DNA from: Micrococcales bacterium
Lineage (GTDB): Bacteria; Actinomycetota; Actinomycetes; Actinomycetales; Dermatophilaceae
Assembly (NCBI GenBank): GCA_021287075.1
Contig: JAJTBD010000003.1
Coordinates: 124,001-188,000 of the forward strand
DNA length: 64,000 nucleotides
Reading direction: 5' to 3'
The position numbers and the translations under genes were made by a program. Shown here one piece after another: positions 7,449 to 15,750 of the stretch (position 1 is its first letter; every line of letters begins with the position of its first letter). Below the pieces are notes generated by a model, which searched no databases, was not told the origin of the DNA, and worked only from the letters and a program-made list of their open reading frames with translations.

Positions 7449-9005
7449 TCAGGCCCAGAGCAGCGCCGTGCCCGGGTCCTCCATGACGGCCGCGATGTCG
7501 GCGAGCACCTTGGAGCCCAGCTCGCCGTCGACGAGCCGGTGGTCGAAGGACAGCGCGAGCTGGGTGACCCAGCGCGGCTCGATCGACTCGGTGCCGTCGC
7601 CGGCGGTGACCACCCACGGCTGGCGGCGGACCGCGCCGAAGCACAGGATCGCCGACTCGCCGGGGTTGATGATCGGCGTGCCCGCGTCGACGCCGAAGAC
7701 GCCGACATTGGTGATCGTGATCGTGCCCTGCGACATGTCGGCTGGCTGCGTGCGGCCCTCGCGCGCGGTCTCGGTGAGCGCCGCGATGGCGTCGGCGAGC
7801 TCGCGCAGCGAGAGCAGGTCGGCGTCCTTGATGTTGGGCACCATGAGCCCGCGCGGGGTGGCCGCCGCGATGCCGAGGTTGACGTAGTGCTTCTCGACGA
7901 TCTCCTGGGCCTGCTCGTCCCACGCCGCGTTGACGCCCGGGTTGCGCTTGATCGCGAGGCAGAGCGCCTTGGCGAGCAGAAGCATCGGGGTCACCTTGGC
8001 ACCGCGGAACTCGCGGTGCGACTTCAGCCGCTCGACCAGCTCCATCGTGCGGGTGACGTCGACGGTGATCCACTCGGTGACGTGGGGCGCGGTGAAGGCC
8101 GAGCCGACCATCGCCTGCGCGGTCGCCTTGCGCACGCCCTTGACCGGGGTGCGCGTCTCGCCGCGGTCCATGGCGTATGCCGCGGAGCCGCCCTGCGCGC
8201 CGCTCGCCTGGGGGGCGGACTGCTGGGCGATGAACGCGTCGACGTCGCCGCGGGTGACCGTGCCGTCGGGGCCGGTGGCGCTGACCTGGCCCAGGTCGAC
8301 GCCGCGGTCCTTGGCGTACTTGCGCACCGGCGGCTTGGCCCGCGGGCGCTCGCCCTCGGCCGGCTCCTCCGGGCGCGCGACCGGCGCCGGGTGGCGGGCC
8401 GGGTCGGTCGCCTCGGCGACGGCAGCCCGCTCCCACATCGCGACGCGGCCGGGGTGCTCGGGCTCGACGGCCGCCAGCTCGGGGTCAAAGCTGGTCTGGA
8501 CGATCGAGCGGACCGGCCGATCCCCTTGCGGCGCACGGCTCTTGCGCGCGCGGCGGGTCGTCTTGGAGCCGCCCCGGTCGCCATAGCCGACGAGCGTCGC
8601 CTGGCTCGCGGCATTCTCGCTCTTGTCGCCCCCGGCGGCCTCGGCGGCGGACTTCTCCCTGGGGCCGCCGCTGGTGTCGCCCCAGCCCTCGCCGGTCGCA
8701 TCGGCGTGCTCGCCGGAGGCCGCGTCGGCGGAGCCGTCCTCGGCTGCGGTCGGACCGCCGCCCTGCCCGTCGTCGATCGTGATGATGGGGGTGCCGACCT
8801 CGACAGTGGCGCCGGGCTCGACCAGCAGCTCCTTGACGGTGCCGGCCCAGGGGCTCGGCAGCTCGACGAGGGACTTGGAGGTCTCGATCTCGAGGATGAT
8901 CTGGTTGACCGTGACGCTGTCGCCGGGGCCGACCTTCCACTCGATGATGTCGGCCTCGACGAGACCCTCACCGGGGTCGGGCAGGCGGAATGTCTGGATT
9001 GCCAT
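7449..9005 (-). CDS. bkdC: Branched-chain 2-oxoacid dehydrogenase E2 (dihydrolipoamide acyltransferase)
   Basis: The 518-residue protein has the three E2 parts in order. The lipoyl domain occupies residues 1-78, with the swinging-arm lysine 44 in ETSKSLVEL. A peripheral-subunit-binding domain lies at about 220-260 (VRKYAKDRGVDLGQV). The C-terminal acyltransferase domain carries the catalytic DHRLVDG near the end. The linkers are long and rich in Ala, Glu and Arg. It transfers acyl groups from E1 to CoA in valine, leucine and isoleucine breakdown and supplies branched primers for fatty acids. It lies 15 bp after bkdB in the same operon. Confidence 0.95.
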   Translation of the reverse strand: MAIQTFRLPDPGEGLVEADIIEWKVGPGDSVTVNQIILEIETSKSLVELPSPWAGTVKELLVEPGATVEVGTPIITIDDGQGGGPTAAEDGSADAASGEHADATGEGWGDTSGGPREKSAAEAAGGDKSENAASQATLVGYGDRGGSKTTRRARKSRAPQGDRPVRSIVQTSFDPELAAVEPEHPGRVAMWERAAVAEATDPARHPAPVARPEEPAEGERPRAKPPVRKYAKDRGVDLGQVSATGPDGTVTRGDVDAFIAQQSAPQASGAQGGSAAYAMDRGETRTPVKGVRKATAQAMVGSAFTAPHVTEWITVDVTRTMELVERLKSHREFRGAKVTPMLLLAKALCLAIKRNPGVNAAWDEQAQEIVEKHYVNLGIAAATPRGLMVPNIKDADLLSLRELADAIAALTETAREGRTQPADMSQGTITITNVGVFGVDAGTPIINPGESAILCFGAVRRQPWVVTAGDGTESIEPRWVTQLALSFDHRLVDGELGSKVLADIAAVMEDPGTALLWA

Positions 9006-9020
9006 GTGGGTCAGCCCTTC

Positions 9021-10004
9021 TCAGTAGGCCAGGGCGCGGTCGACGCCATCGAGGATGCGGTCGAGGTCGGGGAGGAAGTGCTCCTCCATCCGGCTCGGCG
9101 GATAGGGGATGTTGGCGCCGCCGACGCGGACGACCGGGGCCTCCAGGTCATAGAAGAGCTCCTCGTGGAGCATGGCGGCGATCTCCGAGCCCATGCCGAG
9201 GAAGCTCTGCGCCTCGTGAGTGATGACGACGCGGCCGGTCTTGCGCGCAGAGGCGAGGATCGTCTCGGTGTCGAGCGGCGAGAGGGTGCGCAGGTCGATG
9301 ACCTCGATCGCCGTCCCCTCCTCGGCCGCGGCGTTGGCCGCCTCCAGGCAGGTGCGGATCGTCGGGCCATAGGCCAGGAGGGTGACATCCTCGCCCTCGC
9401 GGACGACGTTGGCGGAGAAGAGCTCTCGCGGCGCCTCGCCGCCCAGCTCGAACTCGGCGCGGTCGTGATAGCGACGCTTGGGCTCGCAGAAGATGACCGG
9501 GTCGTCGCACTCGATGGCCTGCTGGATCATCCAGTAGGCGTCCTCGGGGTTGGAGCACGAGACGACGCGCAGGCCCGCGGTGTGCGCGAAGTAGGCCTCG
9601 GGCGACTCGCTGTGGTGCTCGGGCGAGCCGATGCCGCCGCCGAACGGGATGCGGATGACCATGGGCATCTTGACCGTGCCGGCCGAGCGGGCGTGCAGCT
9701 TGGCGACCTGGCTGACGATCTGGTCGAAGGCAGGGAAGACGAAGCCGTCGAACTGGATCTCGCAGACGGGGCGGTAGCCGCGCAGCGCCATGCCGACGGC
9801 CGTGCCGACGATGCCGGACTCGGCGAGCGGGGAGTCGATCACCCGGTCCTCGCCGAAGTCCTTCTGGAGGCCCTCGGTGATGCGGAAGACGCCACCGAGC
9901 TTGCCGATGTCCTCGCCGATCAGGACGACCTTGGGGTCGCGGTCCATCGCCGCACGGAGGCCGGCGGTGAGGGCCTTGCCGAGGGTGAGCTTCTCGAGGG
10001 CCAT
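9021..10004 (-). CDS. bkdB: Branched-chain 2-oxoacid dehydrogenase E1 beta subunit
   Basis: The 327-residue protein is a full-length transketolase-like beta subunit. Characteristic segments are LIGEDIGKLGGVFRITEGL, DSPLAESGIVG (the TPP-contacting glutamate) and EIQFDGFVFPAFDQI near residue 85. It pairs with the alpha subunit in a heterotetramer that decarboxylates branched-chain 2-oxoacids. The gene starts 1 bp after the bkdA stop, so translation is probably coupled. A run of family residues PFGGGIGSPEHHSES supports the 2-oxoisovalerate type over pyruvate dehydrogenase. Confidence 0.95.
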   Translation of the reverse strand: MALEKLTLGKALTAGLRAAMDRDPKVVLIGEDIGKLGGVFRITEGLQKDFGEDRVIDSPLAESGIVGTAVGMALRGYRPVCEIQFDGFVFPAFDQIVSQVAKLHARSAGTVKMPMVIRIPFGGGIGSPEHHSESPEAYFAHTAGLRVVSCSNPEDAYWMIQQAIECDDPVIFCEPKRRYHDRAEFELGGEAPRELFSANVVREGEDVTLLAYGPTIRTCLEAANAAAEEGTAIEVIDLRTLSPLDTETILASARKTGRVVITHEAQSFLGMGSEIAAMLHEELFYDLEAPVVRVGGANIPYPPSRMEEHFLPDLDRILDGVDRALAY

Positions 10005-10005
10005 G

Positions 10006-11181
10006 TCAGTTCTCCTCCTCGAAGCTCGCGATGTAGTCGTCGTAGGCGGCCTTCTCGGCCTCCATCACCGGGTGCGGCTGGGAGTAGACGTGCTCCCACA
10101 TCGTCTCGCCACCCGGGTCGGGGGTGGTCACGCAGCGCTGGCGCAGCTCGGCCGCGAACTCGTCGGCCTCCTTGTCCACCTGCTCGAAGTAGGCGGAGTC
10201 GGCGTGGCCTTCGCGGGCGAGCCAGGTCTTGTAGCGCAGGATCGGGTCACGGTGCTTCCAGCGCTCGACCTCTGCCGAGAAGCGGTACTTCGTCGGGTCG
10301 TCGGCGGTGGTGTGTGCGCCCATCCGATAGGTGAAGGCCTCGATGAAGAGGGGGCCGTTGCCGCTGCGGGCCTCGTCGAGGTTGTGGCGGGTGAGGGCAA
10401 GGCAGGCAAGCACGTCGTTGCCGTCGACCCGCACGCCCGGGAAGCCGAAGCCGCGGGCGCGCTGGTAGAGCGGGATGCGCGTCTGGCGGCTGACGGGCTC
10501 GGAGATCGCCCACTGGTTGTTCTGGCAGAAGAAGACGAGCGGCGCGTTGTAGGACGCGGCGAAGACGAACGCCTCGTTGACGTCGCCCTGCGAGGAGGCT
10601 CCGTCGCCGAAGTAGGCGATGACGGCCGTGTCGCGCTCGGGGTCACCGGTGCCGACGCGGCCGTCCTTGGTCACTCCCATCGCATAGCCGGTCGCGTGCA
10701 GCGCCTGGCTGCCGATGACGATCGTGTAGAGGTGGAAGTTGTGCTCGGCCGGGTCCCAGCCGCCGTTGGTGACGCCACGCCACATCAGCAGCGGGCTGAG
10801 CGGGTCGACCCCGCGGCACCAGGCGACGCCGTGCTCGCGATAGGTCGGGAAGCAGTGGTCCTGCGGCTTGAGCGCCCGGCCGGAGCCGACCTGAGCGGCC
10901 TCCTGGCCCAGGAGCGAGGGCCACAGGCCCAGCTCGCCCTGCCGCTGGAGCGACCAGCCCTCCGCGTCGAGCCTGCGCACCAGCACCAGGTCGCGGTAGA
11001 GCCCGCGCAGGTCGTCAGGTGTGAGGTCCTCGAGATAGCGGTCGTAGTCGCTGTTGGGGATGCGCACGCCCTCCGGCGTGAGCAGCTGGATCATGTCGGG
11101 CCCGCCGTCCCCGGGATCGGGTCGGGCGGCGTCCAGACCTGCGGGGATCCCGCCGGTGGCCGCGACGTCGGTGTCGCTCAT
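10006..11181 (-). CDS. bkdA: Branched-chain 2-oxoacid dehydrogenase E1 alpha subunit
   Basis: The 391-residue protein carries the thiamine-pyrophosphate motif GDGASSQGDVNEAF and its closing NN (FFCQNNQWA) in mid-protein. The region with RMGAHTTADDPTKYR follows, a phosphorylation-loop-like part typical of branched-chain rather than pyruvate E1 alpha. It forms the first gene of the bkdA-bkdB-bkdC operon. The ATG at 11181 is preferred over a GTG at 11187 because AGGAG lies 5 nt upstream of the ATG, whereas it would overlap the GTG. No E3 gene is nearby, so the complex must use a shared lipoamide dehydrogenase. Confidence 0.95.
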   Translation of the reverse strand: MSDTDVAATGGIPAGLDAARPDPGDGGPDMIQLLTPEGVRIPNSDYDRYLEDLTPDDLRGLYRDLVLVRRLDAEGWSLQRQGELGLWPSLLGQEAAQVGSGRALKPQDHCFPTYREHGVAWCRGVDPLSPLLMWRGVTNGGWDPAEHNFHLYTIVIGSQALHATGYAMGVTKDGRVGTGDPERDTAVIAYFGDGASSQGDVNEAFVFAASYNAPLVFFCQNNQWAISEPVSRQTRIPLYQRARGFGFPGVRVDGNDVLACLALTRHNLDEARSGNGPLFIEAFTYRMGAHTTADDPTKYRFSAEVERWKHRDPILRYKTWLAREGHADSAYFEQVDKEADEFAAELRQRCVTTPDPGGETMWEHVYSQPHPVMEAEKAAYDDYIASFEEEN

Positions 11182-11360
11182 GGGCACTCCTGATTCCCTT
11201 GGGCCCGTGGGTGTGCGGGCACCTCGGCTCGGGCCGTGAGGGGGTGCCTTGTGGGCGGCCCCACGGCATACCCCCTCGTTGTGCTTGGGGTCACATGTGC
11301 TGGCCCTCGCACCCTACTGGGAACGCCGGGAAATCTCACACTCCGCAACACCCGGCTGTG

Positions 11361-11400
11361 GTGAGGTATGCCGCAGGGCGGGCCCCGCGGCATACCTCAC
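11361..11400. repeat. Inverted-repeat pair of the TATGCCGC motif in a divergent promoter region
   Basis: GTGAGGTATGCCGC (11361-11374) and GCGGCATACCTCAC (11387-11400) are perfect 14-bp arms with a 12-nt G/C-rich loop. Both flanking genes point away from it, so a terminator role for them is unlikely. Confidence 0.75.
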
Positions 11401-11512
11401 CTCGGTCCGCGGCCGTCGTCCGCGATGCCGACCGTCGTCCACAGCCGTGTGCCGCTCACCCGCCTGTCCACAGGCTCTCGGGTGGTCCGGTTCGGCTGTC
11501 GGTGGCCCCTCC

Positions 11513-11518
11513 TAGTGT
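11513..11518 (+). promoter_or_regulatory. Leaderless -10 box of the DUF222/HNH gene
   Basis: TAGTGT ends 6 nt before the ATG at 11525, and no ribosome-binding site lies between them. Confidence 0.5.
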
Positions 11519-11524
11519 TGGTGC

Positions 11525-13786
11525 ATGGTCCAGTTGACGCTTGCTCAGGCACTCGCGGCAGATGCCCGCGAGGCTGGGTCGCACGCTGGGCAGCACTGCG
11601 CCACAACGGAGTCCGCCAGCGCTGGCGTCGCGTCGACGGCCGAGACGTCGCCCGAGACTGCGCGTGACGCGCGTGATGTGCGCGAGGTCCTGGAGGGTGT
11701 GCGGGCCGAGGTCTCGGGCATGGGCGCGCGGCTGGGGGAGCTCTTCGAGCTGGTCGCCGGTCTGGGCTTCGCCCCGGGCGTCGATGGGGATGGGTCGATG
11801 GCCGAGGACGAGGCCCTCGAGGGGGTCGTGACCGCGACCCAGCAGGTGCTCAACGCCGCCCAAGGGGTGCAGCACGCCACGATCGCGCAGACCGTGCGAC
11901 GTGAGCACCGGCTGGCCGACCTTGGTCCCGCCCGCCTGCACGGCATCGGACACGTCGACCCCCTCGCGGTGGCCGGCATCGGCCTGGCGCTGGGCATCTC
12001 CGCCAACGCGTCCGCCGCCCGCTGCCACCAGGCCGCCCGCCTCGCCAGCCGACACCCGCGGCTGCTGCGGGGGATGGGGGCCGGGACCGTGGACCAGACC
12101 AAGGCCGCGCGCGTCGACACCACGACCCGGGAGGCGTCCGAGGCGGTCTGCGGCGTCCTCGACGCTGCGCTCGCCGACAAGGTCCCGGCCCTGGACCCAA
12201 CCCGCGTCGGCGGGGTCTACCGGCGGGCGTGGGAGCGGATCGCGCCCGACGAGGCCGCCGCCGCGCGACGGGCCACCCGCCGCGTCGACGATGTCGAGGT
12301 CACCCCCGGACCCGACGGGTCGACCCAGTGGTGGGCCCAGATCCCGACGCTTCAGTCCGCTGCGATGTGGGCCGCGGTGACCACCCTGGCCGCGCAGTAC
12401 CGCAAGGCCGACCCGGCCCTGCGCGCCGGCGCCGCACGCGCCCACGCCCTTGCCGACCTCGTCCTGGGCAACGCCACCGTCAGCGCCCAGGTCACCCTCG
12501 GCATCCCCGTCATCCGCACCCCCATCCAGTCGCCGTCCGTTGAACCGGGCCCCACGGCGCTGGCAGAGGCCGACGACGCTGCATGGCGTGGCTGGCTGGC
12601 CGAGACCGGCCTGGACGCCTGGGCGACCAGCCTCCATCTCGACCATGACGACGACTGGGAGTGGGCGTCCGCCCAGGACTGGGCAGACGCCGCCACACAC
12701 CTTCCCCATGACGCCACCGCCGGACAGCTGCCTGGGACAACCCTGCCCGCGCCCGACGGGACAGCTGTGCCCTCGATAGAAGCCGACCCGTGGGTCACGT
12801 CAGTGGAGATCCCCAAGGTCGGGGTGATCGACGCCGAGACAGTCGCGCTGGTGCTGACCCGGATGGATGTCACGGTCGGGCGGGCGCTGCTCGACGCGGC
12901 CACGGGCTGTCTGTTGGAGACGCGCACCGACGCCTACCGCGTCCCGAAGGCCATGCGGGAGTTCCTGGCCACGCGCGACGGGACCTGCCGCTGGTTCGGG
13001 TGCACCCGCCCCGCCGTGGCCGACCCCGACACCGTCGGGCCGCGCAACGCCGACATCGACCACGTCACCCCCTGGCCGGCCGGGGCCACGACCCCGACCG
13101 GGCTGGCCCACGACTGCCGGCGCCACCACCGGGCCAAGCAGGCACCCCGCTACCGGGTGGCCATCTCACCCGAGGGCACGGTCACGATCACCTCCCCGAC
13201 CGGGACCACCCGCACCACCACCCCCACCGAGGTCCTCGGCTGGCAGACCGACCTGGCCATCGACACCGCCCTGACCGCTCTGGATGACGACCAGCGCGCC
13301 GCCCTGCACAGCGCCCGCGAGACCGCCCGCGACGCAGCTGCGCACCCCCACACCAAAGCGCACGACGGCCGCGAGGTCGCCCACGCCCGACCGCATGCCG
13401 ACGCCCCCGGGCAGGCCCCACGCCGATGCGTCGACGCCGAGGCTGACTCCGAGGCCGACACCCGCGAGCGCGCCCGGCGCGCCGAGGCCAAGGCGGCGGC
13501 CGAGGCGGCCGGTCGCTACGTCGACGCCAACGGCCACGAATGGCTCTCCCCGCCACCGGGCCACCCGGCGCGCGATGCCTGGCGACACCTCGTCCCGCTC
13601 CGCCGCCGGCCCGAGCCCATCCCCGACGGCTGGCGCAGCGACCTGCTCGCCGCCCTCGCCGGAGAACCCCCGCACACCCTGGAGGACCAGCTCCCCAGCG
13701 CCTGCCACAACAACCCGTGGCACTGGCGATACGACCCCCACCACCACTGCTGGACGCGCATCATCACCGGACTGCCGCCCTTCTGA
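11525..13786 (+). CDS. DUF222 domain and HNH endonuclease protein (13E12 family)
   Basis: The 753-residue protein has a helical DUF222 region from about residue 110 to 400 (segment around LAVAGIGLALGISANASAARC). An HNH nuclease module follows near residues 485-545: CRWFGC, then ADIDHVTPWPAG, then HDCRRHHRAKQ. The cysteines and histidines fit a zinc-stabilised HNH core with the general-base histidine in DHV. The family is often present in many copies per actinobacterial genome and relates to the REP13E12 repeats of mycobacteria, but its natural role is unknown. The C-terminal 200 residues are Ala/Glu/His rich. Start by leaderless spacing. Confidence 0.9.
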   Translation: MVQLTLAQALAADAREAGSHAGQHCATTESASAGVASTAETSPETARDARDVREVLEGVRAEVSGMGARLGELFELVAGLGFAPGVDGDGSMAEDEALEGVVTATQQVLNAAQGVQHATIAQTVRREHRLADLGPARLHGIGHVDPLAVAGIGLALGISANASAARCHQAARLASRHPRLLRGMGAGTVDQTKAARVDTTTREASEAVCGVLDAALADKVPALDPTRVGGVYRRAWERIAPDEAAAARRATRRVDDVEVTPGPDGSTQWWAQIPTLQSAAMWAAVTTLAAQYRKADPALRAGAARAHALADLVLGNATVSAQVTLGIPVIRTPIQSPSVEPGPTALAEADDAAWRGWLAETGLDAWATSLHLDHDDDWEWASAQDWADAATHLPHDATAGQLPGTTLPAPDGTAVPSIEADPWVTSVEIPKVGVIDAETVALVLTRMDVTVGRALLDAATGCLLETRTDAYRVPKAMREFLATRDGTCRWFGCTRPAVADPDTVGPRNADIDHVTPWPAGATTPTGLAHDCRRHHRAKQAPRYRVAISPEGTVTITSPTGTTRTTTPTEVLGWQTDLAIDTALTALDDDQRAALHSARETARDAAAHPHTKAHDGREVAHARPHADAPGQAPRRCVDAEADSEADTRERARRAEAKAAAEAAGRYVDANGHEWLSPPPGHPARDAWRHLVPLRRRPEPIPDGWRSDLLAALAGEPPHTLEDQLPSACHNNPWHWRYDPHHHCWTRIITGLPPF

Positions 13787-13814
13787 CCCAACGCGTCTGA
13801 CCAGCCCGACTGGG

Positions 13815-14939
13815 TCAGCCCGTGATGGCAGCCCGAAGCGCGCGCTCCTCGTCATCGGTGAGGCCGGCCTGACGTGGCGCGTCTCGCCGCTCCACGTCAC
13901 GCCGCTCCTCGAATTCGAGCGCACGACGAAGGGTCTCCTCGATGGGGCGCGTGCGCAGCCCGTGCTCGCGCGCCGCCGACGTGTCCAGCGTCGCGAAGCC
14001 GCGCCAGGCGGGGTCATCGATCCACAACGGCAGCGACTTCGGGCCCATCCAGGCAGCCACGCCCTCGTCCGCGAGCACCTCTGGCGACACCCATCGGATG
14101 CGCGGTGCCGCGCCCAGAGCACCCACGCCGACCTCGCCGCCCGACGAACCCGCGCCCACACCTGAACCCGCGCCCACGTCTGATTCTGCGCCCGACCCCG
14201 ACCCCGACCCCGCGCCCGAGTCCGATCCCGACCCCGCGCCCGCGCCCGCACCCACCGATCGGGCGACGATCAGCAGGTCCTCGAGCCGGGTCGTTGGTCC
14301 CGTCGCGTTGAACGTCCCCTCCACCCGCTCGACCGCGCAGTGCACCACCCACGCGGCAAGATCGTCGACGTCGATCAGCGCACAGGGGAAGTCCGGGTCG
14401 TCGGGGACCAGCACGTCGGGGCCTGTCGGATGGGCAAACCGCCAGGGGTAGTAGCCCGACCGTCCCGACCAGTCCCCCGCCCCGCCGATCAGGCCCGAGC
14501 GGACGATCGTCGAGGAGGCCCCGCCGTCACGGACTGCGTTCTCGCAGGCCACCTTCGCGGGTCCGTAGTGCGCCATGTCCGGCATGACATCGCCATCGAG
14601 CGCGACATTCAGCGCCGCATCCTCCGACTGCTCGAGCGTGTCGAATGCCGCATAGACATTCCCCGACGAGATGAACACCCAGTGCCGCGCGGCGAGCTCT
14701 CGGACGGCCTGGCGCACCTGGCCGGGCTGACGGGATACATCGACGACCGCGTCCCACCGCCTGTCCATCACGCCCGCGAGCCCGTCCTCCCGGTCGCGGT
14801 CCCCCACAACGAAGCCGACCCCCTCGGGCGCAGCGGCACTGCCACGTGCGAGACACGTGACGTCGATGCCGCGGTCCCGTGCATGCTCCGCGATCGCTCT
14901 TCCGAGGTATGCCGTCCCGCCCAGTACCAGCAGATCCAT
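13815..14939 (-). CDS. NAD-dependent epimerase/dehydratase-like reductase with Gly/Ser insertion
   Basis: The 374-residue protein begins with the extended-SDR fingerprint LLVLGGTAYLGRAIAEHA (GxxxxxG nucleotide-binding turn). SSGNVYAAF, HYGPAKVACE and a YYPWRFAHP segment follow. The classical YxxxK is seen as YGPAK. Residues about 228-268 are a Gly/Ala/Ser/Asp low-complexity insertion encoded by hexamer-like GACCCC/GCGCCC repeats. Neighbouring sequence before and after it reads as one domain, so it looks like an expansion in a surface loop. Substrate unknown. The start has GAGGG upstream. Confidence 0.8.
   Translation of the reverse strand: MDLLVLGGTAYLGRAIAEHARDRGIDVTCLARGSAAAPEGVGFVVGDRDREDGLAGVMDRRWDAVVDVSRQPGQVRQAVRELAARHWVFISSGNVYAAFDTLEQSEDAALNVALDGDVMPDMAHYGPAKVACENAVRDGGASSTIVRSGLIGGAGDWSGRSGYYPWRFAHPTGPDVLVPDDPDFPCALIDVDDLAAWVVHCAVERVEGTFNATGPTTRLEDLLIVARSVGAGAGAGSGSDSGAGSGSGSGAESDVGAGSGVGAGSSGGEVGVGALGAAPRIRWVSPEVLADEGVAAWMGPKSLPLWIDDPAWRGFATLDTSAAREHGLRTRPIEETLRRALEFEERRDVERRDAPRQAGLTDDEERALRAAITG
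14135..14255. repeat. Low-complexity hexamer-type repeat inside the reductase gene
   Basis: A run of imperfect GACCCC, GCGCCC and GATTCT-like units encodes the Gly/Ala/Ser/Asp insertion on the minus strand. The period is mostly 6 bp, with frame kept. Confidence 0.7.
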
Positions 14940-14952
14940 GCCCTCACGCTGT

Positions 14953-15034
14953 CATCGCCCAGTCACAACGTCGAGCCCTGTTCACCGACAGCGCATCGCC
15001 CAGTCACAACGGCGAGCCCTGTTCACCGACAGCG
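14953..15034. repeat. Two tandem 41-bp repeats
   Basis: Copies at 14953-14993 and 14994-15034 abut and differ by a single base. Each begins CATCGCCCAGTCACAACG and ends CACCGACAGCG. They lie directly upstream of the reductase gene (minus strand) and could hold repeated operator sites. No reading frame of interest was found in them. Confidence 0.8.
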
Positions 15035-15084
15035 AATCGGCACAGCGAGGGAACAGTCGCCCGGCATCAGCGGCCCCCCATCCC

Positions 15085-15714
15085 TCAGGGCAGCGGTGTG
15101 GGCCAGGGCTCGCTTGTCACTCGCGGCCAGCGCGACTGGTACTGAAGGACCTTGGCCTCATAGACCTCCCGCGGAGCCAGCCGCGGGTTGGGCCGCATCC
15201 GCATCGCGAAGACCTCCTCCAGACCGAAGGGCGCGTGCACGAGATGCCCGCCCTCCGCCGCGTGACCACCGGCCCGCGTCACGCCGACGCAGCACGTCGT
15301 GGCGGCAAAGGCATCGATCGCATCGGCCGCCGAGGTGAAGGCCGGGCAGGCCACGCCGAACTTCTCCTCGTACCAGAGGTGCACGCGCGCCTCGTTGCGC
15401 ACCTCGACAGTGGCGGGCAGGTCTGCGAAGAGCCCTGCGGCCGCGCGGATCACCCGGTCCTCCGCCTCCCACGACAGGTCCGCGTCGTCGAAGTAGAAGA
15501 CGTCATAGTCCTTGATCCCGTGGCCGGCAGGCAGGCCGGACACGGCATTCCACACGTTCTGGAAGACCGCGCCGGCCGTCAGCCACCAGTCCGGCAGCCC
15601 GAGCCGCGGCAAACGCTCGAGGACGGCTGCGCAGACCGGGTCAGCCAGCACGGCCTCGAGCAGCCGCGCCTCCAGCGACGCTGCGTTCAGCCCCATATCT
15701 GTGGGGGCGGTCAT
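15085..15714 (-). CDS. Nucleotidyltransferase-like family protein (PF06042 type)
   Basis: The 209-residue protein has the signature of the small nucleotidyltransferase family formerly called DUF925. DWWLTAGAVFQNVWN is followed by GHGIKDYDVFYFDDADLSWEAED, which carries the paired aspartates expected to bind magnesium, near residues 75-87. The rest has the family's arginine/tryptophan-rich C-terminus (LRxNPRLAPREVYEAKV-like). No substrate is known for the family. The start at 15714 gives the normal family length. It lies between a reductase gene and hisC, all on the same strand. Confidence 0.75.
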   Translation of the reverse strand: MTAPTDMGLNAASLEARLLEAVLADPVCAAVLERLPRLGLPDWWLTAGAVFQNVWNAVSGLPAGHGIKDYDVFYFDDADLSWEAEDRVIRAAAGLFADLPATVEVRNEARVHLWYEEKFGVACPAFTSAADAIDAFAATTCCVGVTRAGGHAAEGGHLVHAPFGLEEVFAMRMRPNPRLAPREVYEAKVLQYQSRWPRVTSEPWPTPLP

Positions 15715-15750
15715 CGCCGTGGCCGGGCAACCGCGAGGGAGGCCCTCACC

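Larger units (their letters stand above)
11182..11524. other. Divergent intergenic region between bkdA and the HNH gene
   Basis: This 343-bp gap holds the bkd promoter region on the minus strand, one single TATGCCGC-type motif (around 11258-11268), and a paired motif hairpin at 11361-11400. A leaderless -10 (TAGTGT) for the HNH gene ends it. No small gene with a good start was found. A regulator site for bkd could not be identified by eye. Confidence 0.6.

Noticed and set aside
7443..10334. A 963-codon plus-strand frame opposite bkdC and bkdB
   Set aside because: It is antisense to clear bkd genes, with shadow-type composition and no motifs.
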